Shown here in pieces: positions 33,440 to 40,249 of a DNA stretch of 64,000 nucleotides. Position numbers and translations under genes: made by a program. The stretch's first letter is position 1. The number at the start of each line of letters is the position of its first letter. The DNA comes from Streptomyces griseomycini. Lineage in GTDB: Bacteria > Actinomycetota > Actinomycetes > Streptomycetales > Streptomycetaceae. Location: contig NZ_JACHJI010000005.1 of the NCBI RefSeq assembly GCF_014203535.1, positions 334,059 to 398,058 of the forward strand. Direction: 5' to 3'. A model generated the notes under the pieces. That model searched no databases, had not been told where the DNA came from, and saw nothing but the letters and a program-made list of their open reading frames with translations.

Positions 33440-33697
33440 ATGGACTCCATGCACCCGCACCACGCCGCCCCGCCGGCACCGTCCGGCGCAGCCCCCGCGA
33501 CACGGCAGCCCAGACTCTCCCCGCGGGAGGAGGAGGTCCTGCACTACATCGCCCAGGGATGCACGTACGGGGGCACGGCCCGCCGTATCGGCGTCTCCGT
33601 CCACACCGTCGACGGCTACCTGCGCCGCATCCGATCCAAATTCGAGATTCGTACGTATGCGGAACTCGTGCGACTGGATCTGTCACTCGGTCTGTGA
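33440..33697 (+). CDS. Single-domain LuxR-type HTH regulator
   Basis: This 85-residue protein is essentially one LuxR HTH after a Pro/His-rich leader: LSPREEEVLHYIAQGCTYGG, then RRIGVSVHTVDGYLRRIRSK and AELVRLDLSLGL. With no receiver or ligand domain, it must be controlled by its level or a partner; the upstream anti-sigma-type ATPase is a candidate (inference). A close paralogue lies at 47538-47783. AGGAAG precedes ATG 33440. The 270-base gap after it shows no further gene. Confidence 0.88.
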   Translation: MDSMHPHHAAPPAPSGAAPATRQPRLSPREEEVLHYIAQGCTYGGTARRIGVSVHTVDGYLRRIRSKFEIRTYAELVRLDLSLGL

Positions 33698-33967
33698 CCG
33701 ATCCGGTCAATCGAGAGGAGGATCGACAGACAGTCGCGTCGAGCTGGGGGAGGGCCCCGCGCGTGGCCCGTGTCCACGGACTCACGGATCCTGACGGCCC
33801 GCTCTGCAGGAGCCACCGCGAGAAGAAGACCCCCGAAAAAGGGTGCGGCCCCGTGGAAACCAGACTCAAAGCCGCTGAGGACATCGCCGCGCTATGCACG
33901 GGCCCGGTCCTCCTCCGCAGGGAGCTCCTGCATCAATAGGCAAGGAAATGTCGAGAAAGGTATGTCC

Positions 33968-34627
33968 ATGAAGCACATGATGCGGATCACGACCGCACTC
34001 GCGGTACTGATTCCTGCGATATTCTTCGGCGCTACCGCAAAAGCGCAGGGCGGAGAACGCGACCCGCGGGTGAACGAGGCAGTGAAGAAGAGCGCTGTCG
34101 CAGAGGTCATGTATCAGGCGACCGTCTGTGAGCAGCCGCAGGAGCCTGTCAGCGGCTCGTTCGAGACGGAAATCAACCTCTACGGCGCCGAGGAGGGAGT
34201 GACCGACAACGACGTCGAGATACTGCTGCTCAGCACCAACCCTCTGTTCGACGCAGGAAGCTTCCACATCGCGACGGGCGGAAAAGCGACAGTGAGCGGA
34301 GGAGTCACCACGGAGAATCCGTGGACGATCCCGGATGTTCCCTTCGACGACTGGGACGTCGCGTACGATCAGGGCACTGGCCAGGTCCAAGCACAGCTGG
34401 TGAAGGCTTCGGACAGCTCTCTCATCGCCTGGCCGGTCGACCTCATCTCCGATTGCCTTCCCGCCGGTGTGCAGGTACCCGAGGGTGACCAGGTGCTCCA
34501 AAACAAGATCGCGGAAGGAGCAATCATGGAAGGCACCCTGACGGACGAAAAAGGAGACCTCCACATCGAGGGAGGGTTCTACAACGCTTCTGGATCAGTC
34601 GCGTTCGAGATGAAGGTGACCTACTGA
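33968..34627 (+). CDS. Secreted protein of unknown function
   Basis: This 219-residue protein has a Sec signal peptide: positive n-region MKHMMR, hydrophobic core LAVLIPAIFFGATA and cleavage after AKA. The mature part is acidic, with paired Cys (TVCEQ and ISDCL) and predicted beta structure (SGSFETEINLYGAEEG, HIEGGFYNASGSVAFEMKV). I do not recognise the family. ATG 33968 is preferred over ATG 33962 because GAAAGG is then seven bases away. Local GC is lower than its neighbours, hinting at separate origin. A hairpin follows. Confidence 0.78.
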   Translation: MKHMMRITTALAVLIPAIFFGATAKAQGGERDPRVNEAVKKSAVAEVMYQATVCEQPQEPVSGSFETEINLYGAEEGVTDNDVEILLLSTNPLFDAGSFHIATGGKATVSGGVTTENPWTIPDVPFDDWDVAYDQGTGQVQAQLVKASDSSLIAWPVDLISDCLPAGVQVPEGDQVLQNKIAEGAIMEGTLTDEKGDLHIEGGFYNASGSVAFEMKVTY

Positions 34628-34649
34628 TCAGTTGGCCTCGATCGTTCAC

Positions 34650-34679
34650 GAGTCCTCGTCGGTCTGCTGACGGGGACTC
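34650..34679 (+). terminator. Hairpin after the secreted-protein gene
   Basis: The arms 34650-34660 and 34669-34679 form an 11-bp stem with one G-T pair and an 8-base loop, 22 bases after the stop codon. It is likely a terminator. Confidence 0.6.
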
Positions 34680-34689
34680 CGCGTCCGTG

Positions 34690-34980
34690 TGGTGGGATCT
34701 TCGCGGGCCGGGTCAGACCGAGGGCCCGGCTCTCGCGTCGGGCGGGCGGCGGGCCTCGCCGGTCAGGGCGAGCACCGGCAGCCAGGCGAGGGTGCCGAGT
34801 GCGGGGGGAAGGATCTCCAGCCGGATCGGGTTCTGGGCCGTGTCGTGCAGGGGCGGGGTACGCAAGGCCGGTGTCACGGGCGCCTCGGGCGCGGTCCTCG
34901 CAGCGGGCCCGTCGGCGGTGGCGTAGTTCGAGGTCGGTGAAGCGCAGCCGGACGCCGGGGGGCGTTCCTCGGCGCGCAGC
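34690..34980 (-). pseudogene. IS1380-type transposase C-terminal fragment
   Basis: The frame reads FTDLELRHRRRARCEDRARG, then ARDTGLAYPAPA, matching the region after the IS1380 catalytic core (T-D-x-E-x-R-H-R-x-x-A-x-x-E-D-R-I-R). Sequence on both sides is unrelated or too decayed. The next 400 bases (to about 35400) contain nothing I can support. Confidence 0.65.
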
Positions 34981-35399
34981 GAGGGGCGGGGCAGGTGGTC
35001 CGCGTGGAGGAGTTACGGGTCGGTACCGGCGTAGACGTGCCGGGCCCGCATCGTCTTCACCCGGGCACCGTCGGCCTCGCCCACGCGGGGCACGACACTC
35101 CCCTACGGTGCCCCGCCCCGGCCCATGACAAAGTCGCTGATCCGCAGGCTCATGGCCTTGCCGATCCGCGCCCCGCTCTCCGCCGGCAACGCGAACAGGA
35201 ACCGGTCGCGCAGGCTCCCCGGCACTCGCCGCGCTCACCGTCCCGGACCGCGCAGCCGCCCAGGATCTGCCGCCGCAGCAGCACCGACGGCCGGTCACGG
35301 CGACCGGCCCGACGCACCCGCACCGGCGAGGAGGCGGCCGGGGCGAGAGCATCGCCCGGGCCGGAGCCCGACGCGGAGCCCCGCGCAGCAGCCCTCTTG

Positions 35400-36000
35400 C
35401 GGCCGGCACTTCGCGCACTGCCGCCTGCCGGCGGTAGGAAGAGACCAGCGCGGCAAGCCGGGACTCGCTCCCGGGGATGACTTCAGGCGGACGATGCCGT
35501 GCTCGACCCGGATACGTCGTGAGGAGTGCGCCTTGCGCTGCCGCTCGTACATCTCCTCCCACCGGTCCGGGCGTTGCCTTTGAACGTGCGGTGCGGGGAT
35601 GTCACCACGTGCCCCGGGTCCGCGCCCCGAGGCCCTGGTGGTCGGCATCGGCGAGGATCTCCACCGCGGGGCCGTCAGCCGAGAACGTGACCAGCCCCAA
35701 CTGATGGGCGTGCGTGATGTCCGCGCAGCTGCCGGGCTCGGGCGGGCTGCAGTACAGCACTCGACCGTCCCCGTCCGTGAGCACCACGGCCTCGACGGCG
35801 TCCTGTTTGCTCTTGCCGGAGACGGACCTGTCCCGGTCCTTGCGTTCCGGGGGCTGGCGGTGCGTCCTCACGCGGCGAGCAGCAGCCGCACCTCATCGAC
35901 GGACCAGGCGACGGTGGAACGGCCCGCGTGGAGCCAGCAGGCCGGCACGTCCTGGGGGCGTCCCGTGGCGGAGATGCACGAGCGTGGCCAGGCGCAGACT
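35400..36000 (-). pseudogene. DDE (IS5-like, HTH_Tnp_4) transposase remnant
   Basis: The pieces, in order on the minus strand, are LRLATLVHLRHGTPQDVPAC and HAGRSTVAWSVDEVRLLLA (helix-turn-helix); SVSGKSKQDAVEAVVLTDGD, PGSCADITHAHQLGL and VEILADADHQGLGA (DDE core); and QRKAHSSRRIRVEHGIVRLK (catalytic Glu region). Frames change at least twice. Confidence 0.78.
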
Positions 36001-36002
36001 GA

Positions 36003-36039
36003 GGCCCCGGCACCCGGGTTCAGGCCGGGTACCGGGGCC
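36003..36039 (-). terminator. Strong hairpin downstream of the dynamin-like gene
   Basis: The arms 36003-36017 and 36025-36039 pair over 15 positions with one mismatch around a 7-base loop. It starts 16 bases after the GTPase stop codon. Confidence 0.75.
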
Positions 36040-36054
36040 GTGACGGAGGGTCAC

Positions 36055-38010
36055 TCAGCCGCGGACGGCGTCCTCGAGACCGCTGCGTGCGGCCTCGATC
36101 TCGTTGAGGGTCTGGGCCAGCCGCAGCATCAGCTTCTGCTGCTCGTCGATCGTCTTCTGGCCGACCCGCTTGTCGTGCAACGCGGCCTCGATCTGCTGCC
36201 GCACCGAGGCCGCGCGCGCCTCCAGGCCGGTGTCCACAGCGTCGGCCAGCGCGCGCAGCCGCTCGCCCACGCCGCAGGCGATCTCCCGCGCGGTGTCCGG
36301 TGCCTGGCTGCGGATGCCGTCCGCGATCTCCTCACCCACCTTCTCCCGGACCTTGTTCGTCATCCGCTCCAGCCTGCCGGGGAACAGCAACAGGGCCGTG
36401 GCCGTCAGTGCCGCCATGATGCCCAGCGGCCCCAGACCGACCATGAGGCCGATGACCAGCACGGCCAACTGGGGGAAAACCGCCCGGACCATCTCCCCGG
36501 CGCCGAAGCGGGCCCCGATGGCCCCGAGGCCCGGGTCGAGCAGCACGGTGCCGCCGAGCCCGGCGAGTACACGCTCCAGCGGGGGACCGGCCCCGTCGTC
36601 CATGCTCAGCTTCCGGTTGCCGGACACGGTGTCCATCACCTTGTGGGCGGTGTCCAGGAAGTGCTCCAGGTCCGTGCTGACGCCCTCGTGCAGCTTTGCC
36701 GTGCTCTCCTCCAGCAGCGGGGCCAGCGTGTCCTGGGTCCAGGTGAAGGCCCGGTCCTTGATCCACTGGTCCACGACCTCCGCGAGCTCCTCGACCACGG
36801 CCTCGACCTGCTGCTTGTGCGTGAGCGGGTTGGCACCCAGCTTGTGCTCCAGCTCCGCCTGCAGGGTGAACTGCGGGCACTCCTCGGCCAGTGTTGCGAA
36901 GAGGCTCCGCGCGGCGGCCTCGACGTCCTGCTCGATGGCTGTGATCTGCATCGCCAGCGACCCCGCGATGGTCCGGCGCTGCTGCTCGAGCAGCTCCAGC
37001 TGCGGCTGCGCGGCCTCGTAGTTGGCCTCCAGCTCCTCCAGGGACTGGTGGTACATCGCCTGCCGGTCAGCCACCATCCGCCTGGCGTCCTGCACCTTGT
37101 AGCGCAACTCCCGCGCCGGACCCAGAAGCTTCGCGCGCCCGCGCTCCTGGGCCAGGAAGGTCCGCAGCGCCCTGTCGAACTCGGGCAGCCCGGACACGGC
37201 CACCGCCTGGGGATCGGCAGCCGTGCAGCCGTCCAGCGCGCCCTTGGCGTCGAGGAAGAAGATCCGCTCGGGCTTCACCCGCAGCGGTCGGCCGTCGGCG
37301 CTGATGCGGGTGACCCGGGCGGTGGCGACCTCGATGACCCGGTCGCGCTCCTCCTCCGGGACCAGGTTGATGCGGTTGTAGACGAAGAACATGTCCTCCT
37401 GGCCCAGCGGCAGCAGCCGGTCGACCAGGAAGTCCCGCTCGTTGATCCCCATGGGCTGGGTGCAGTCCAGCACGTAGACGCAGGCGTCGGCCTGGGTGAG
37501 GTACTCGAAGGTGACCCGCTCGCGTTCCTCGTCATCGTCCGTGCCCGCCGTGTCGACCAGCTCCACCCCGTTCTCGCACAGCGGCAGCGGGTAGTACACC
37601 TCGCAACGCTCGAACCGGCTCTTGCGCTCCGGCTGCTCGTTGTCGATCACCACGTGCGCCGCCAGCTGCTCCACCGGAATCCGCACCTGAGCACCGCCGT
37701 CGCGCGGGTGAAGCACCGCGTAGGGCTCCTCGCCGTACCTCACCTCGATCGGGATCTCCGTGGTGGGCACGGCGAAGGCCGGCAGTACCTCGCGGCCCAA
37801 CTCACTGTTGATCACTGTGGACTTGCCCCGGCGGAACTGGCCGAGGAACACCACCTTGAACACGTCCCGGTCGACCTTGGCCGCCAGCGCGTCCATCGCC
37901 GTGACAGCCGCGGTGTCCCCGAGGTCGGCGGCCACCTTGCGCAGACGCTGGATCACCTCGATGAGCTCCTGCTTCCGGGCCTTGAAACGGGCGAGGTCGT
38001 TGTTACCCAT
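36055..38010 (-). CDS. Dynamin-like GTPase
   Basis: This 651-residue bacterial dynamin-family protein has a P-loop FLGQFRRGKSTVINSELG (residues 56-72), a T-T switch I (VPTTEIPIEV), G3 VELVDTAGTDDDEE (149-162) and an atypical G4 YNRINLV instead of NKxD. Long coiled-coil helices follow (for example YHQSLEELEANYEAAQPQLE), then a hydrophobic hairpin around 505-550 (LAVLVIGLMVGLGPLGIMAA) that should insert in the membrane, then a C-terminal helix bundle. It likely remodels or protects membranes. Streptomyces dynamins are often paired; this copy is solitary. ATG 38010 has AAGGAG nine bases upstream. Confidence 0.9.
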   Translation of the reverse strand: MGNNDLARFKARKQELIEVIQRLRKVAADLGDTAAVTAMDALAAKVDRDVFKVVFLGQFRRGKSTVINSELGREVLPAFAVPTTEIPIEVRYGEEPYAVLHPRDGGAQVRIPVEQLAAHVVIDNEQPERKSRFERCEVYYPLPLCENGVELVDTAGTDDDEERERVTFEYLTQADACVYVLDCTQPMGINERDFLVDRLLPLGQEDMFFVYNRINLVPEEERDRVIEVATARVTRISADGRPLRVKPERIFFLDAKGALDGCTAADPQAVAVSGLPEFDRALRTFLAQERGRAKLLGPARELRYKVQDARRMVADRQAMYHQSLEELEANYEAAQPQLELLEQQRRTIAGSLAMQITAIEQDVEAAARSLFATLAEECPQFTLQAELEHKLGANPLTHKQQVEAVVEELAEVVDQWIKDRAFTWTQDTLAPLLEESTAKLHEGVSTDLEHFLDTAHKVMDTVSGNRKLSMDDGAGPPLERVLAGLGGTVLLDPGLGAIGARFGAGEMVRAVFPQLAVLVIGLMVGLGPLGIMAALTATALLLFPGRLERMTNKVREKVGEEIADGIRSQAPDTAREIACGVGERLRALADAVDTGLEARAASVRQQIEAALHDKRVGQKTIDEQQKLMLRLAQTLNEIEAARSGLEDAVRG

Positions 38011-38218
38011 GTTCGTGATCTCCTTCTTGTCGTTCATCAGGATGTCGTCCACCAGCGGTGAGCGACCGCTGAGCGGACGGGGAGAGGGGAGGCCGGTCCA
38101 CGGCCTCGCCTCCCCGGGGCTGGCACACGGCAGGCCACCGGCCCGCCCGCACGGCTCGTGCGGTTCCCCACACGCTCGCGCGCTTCGCCTCGGCCGTGGC
38201 CGCGGCGAAGCCGGGCGT

Positions 38219-38389
38219 TGTCTCCGGGGAGAACACTTCCGAAGGTAGGAAGGGAGGGAGCGCGGGTCGTCGGGCCCCGGCCCGGCCTTCGCGGTCCAAC
38301 CGGTGGCCCGTTCAGGGACGCCGATCAGCCCGCAGGCGCACACCGCACCTCAGACCGCGGTCCCGACCCCGGGCATCCGGGCAGACCCC
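38219..38389. repeat. Right copy of ~170-bp inverted repeat (IS1380-like end)
   Basis: This is the inverse copy of 32693-32862, starting TGTCTCCGGGGAGAACACTT. Here the transposase frame (MARSGTPISPQAHTAPQTAV) is cut off within about 40 codons and followed by unrelated sequence. It lies about 210 bases upstream of the dynamin-like gene. Confidence 0.88.
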
Positions 38390-38639
38390 GCCGCCCGGGG
38401 GATGCACCCCCCATCCGGGGGGCGTATCGGGCGTGTGAGCGGGGAGGACGCTGAACCCAGCCACCTAAGAGGCCGGCGGCTGCACCCGAGCCCGGCTCCG
38501 GGCCGCGGCCACGTGTGCTCGGGGCCTGGGTGCGCTGTCCCGGGACGTCGGTGACACGGGTGCTGGGTGCTTGAACGGGGGAGGGCCTTCTGGATTCGGT
38601 GTGGACTGCGACGTCTACCGCCGGCCGCCAGGGGCCCGT

Positions 38640-39367
38640 GTCCCACCGTGATGCCCCGCTGACGCCGACCGGCGGGCTGCGTCCGGCCCGGTGCGTCCGG
38701 CAGCACGTTGCGGCACCGCCGCCTCCACCGCGCACCGCATCCTGTGCCGCAACAACCTGCCGGCCCCGGCCACGCCGGACCGGGCCACCGGCGAACCAGG
38801 GCGCCGCTGCGAAGGTGCCCGGCCCGGCGAACTGATCCACACCGACGTCGAGGAACTCGGCCGCATCTCCGACGGCGGGTACCGCACCCGGGGCCGTGCC
38901 GAAGGCCGACGCAACCGGACCGGGAACGGCTGTGCCTACGCGCACACCGCCCCGGACGACCACACCCGCCTCGTCCGCACCGAAGACCTGCCCGGCAAGA
39001 CCACCGGCACCTGCGTCGGCTTCCCCACCCGGGCTGCCGCCCGGTTCGCCGCACGCGGCATCCCGACCGGACGGGTCCTCACCGACGACGTCCGGGCCTG
39101 CCCCGAGAACACCTGGCGCCAGACCCGCCGCGAACCGGGCACCGGCCCCCGCTGGACCCGGCCCTGCGGCCGTGGACCAACGGCAAGGCCGAACGTTTCC
39201 ACCGCACCCTGCTCGAGAACGGACCCACCAACGGCCCCACACCTCGGACGCCGAACGGCAGGCGGCGTTCCCCGACTGGCTGGACCGGTACGACCACCGC
39301 CCCCACACCGGCATCGGCGGCCACACCAGCCGGCCGCGTCACCAACCTGTCCGATCAGCACACCTAG
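38640..39367 (+). pseudogene. IS481-family transposase, frameshifted
   Basis: The first frame contains TAHRILCRNNLPAPATPDRA, ARPGELIHTDVEELGRISDG, AYAHTAPDDHTRLV and ARGIPTGRVLTDD, matching the IS481 HTH and first catalytic Asp residues. After a shift it reads NGKAERFHRTLLE, then PAGRVTNLSDQHT to the stop. At least two frameshifts make it inactive. Confidence 0.88.
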
Positions 39368-39445
39368 TGCCGGCCTGCGTCCTGCGGCATCGAGTCCGGT
39401 GTTCCGGTGTTCCGGTCGGCGGGCACCCGGCGGCCGGGCCTGCGG

Positions 39446-40129
39446 TCAGCCGGCGCTTTCCGGGAAGTGGTGGAGCTTGACCAGGCCGGTCTTGTAGGCC
39501 AACATCACCGCCTGCGCCCGGTCCCGCAGCCCCAGCTTCTGGTAGATGTGCCCCACGTGCGTCTTGACGGTTTTCTCGGCCAGCGTGAGCTGCCCGGCGA
39601 TCTCGGCGTTGGACAAGCCCTGGGCCACCAACTCCAGGACCCGCAGCTCTTGCTCGGTCAGCACCTCCAGCGTCTGGGGGACGGACCGGTGCTCCGCCGG
39701 CAGCAGGGGAACGAACCGGTCCAGCAGGCGCCGGGTCAGGCCGGGGGCGACCACCGCATCCCCGGAGTACACCGTCCGCAGCGCGGCGACCACCTCGGAC
39801 GGTGAGGACTCTTTGAGCAAGAACCCGCTGGCGCCGGCTCTGAGGGCGGCGAAGGCGTTCTCGTCCGCATCGAAGGCGGTCAAGATGAGCACCCGGGGCC
39901 ACTCCGCTCCGGAGGCGCGGATGCAGCGGGTGGCCTCCACCCCGTCCATCGGCTTCATACAGACGTCCATGAGCACCACGTCGACGTCGGTGGTGCGCAG
40001 CTGCTCCAAAGCGGCGGTGCCGTCACCGGCTTCGGCGACGACCTCGATGTCGGGCGCGTCGGACAGCACCGTGCGGAATGTGTGTCGCGGTATCCACTCG
40101 TCGTCGACGATCATGACCCGGATCGCCAT
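39446..40129 (-). CDS. NarL/LuxR-type response regulator
   Basis: This 227-residue protein has a receiver domain with DDEWIPR acidic pocket, phospho-Asp in DVVLMDVCMKPMDG and Lys in GFLLKESSP. A LuxR HTH follows (LTEQELRVLELVAQGLSNAE, then KTVKTHVGHIYQKLGLRDRA). It sits 120 bases after the fused histidine kinase on the same strand and is its likely partner. A hairpin in the gap could set the kinase-to-regulator ratio. Target genes are unknown. Confidence 0.94.
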   Translation of the reverse strand: MAIRVMIVDDEWIPRHTFRTVLSDAPDIEVVAEAGDGTAALEQLRTTDVDVVLMDVCMKPMDGVEATRCIRASGAEWPRVLILTAFDADENAFAALRAGASGFLLKESSPSEVVAALRTVYSGDAVVAPGLTRRLLDRFVPLLPAEHRSVPQTLEVLTEQELRVLELVAQGLSNAEIAGQLTLAEKTVKTHVGHIYQKLGLRDRAQAVMLAYKTGLVKLHHFPESAG

Positions 40130-40148
40130 GCGTCGCTCCCTGGGCTCG

Positions 40149-40188
40149 GATCAGGCGGCCGACCGCCGGCGGTGTTCACCGCCTGATC
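40149..40188 (-). terminator. Hairpin between kinase and response-regulator genes
   Basis: The arms GATCAGGCGG (40149-40158) and CCGCCTGATC (40179-40188) pair perfectly around a 20-base GC-rich loop that can fold further. It sits between the kinase stop and regulator start, so it is either a partial terminator or an mRNA processing/attenuation element. Confidence 0.5.
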
Positions 40189-40249
40189 CCCAGCCTGCCT
40201 CGTGCCGAGTCGGCGGGCCACTTGCGGTGGTGATCCGGCCAGAGGGCGC

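Noticed and set aside
34995..35583. Plus-strand frames of 150-160 codons
   Set aside because: Shadows of the minus-strand transposase remnant; composition is Arg/Pro only.
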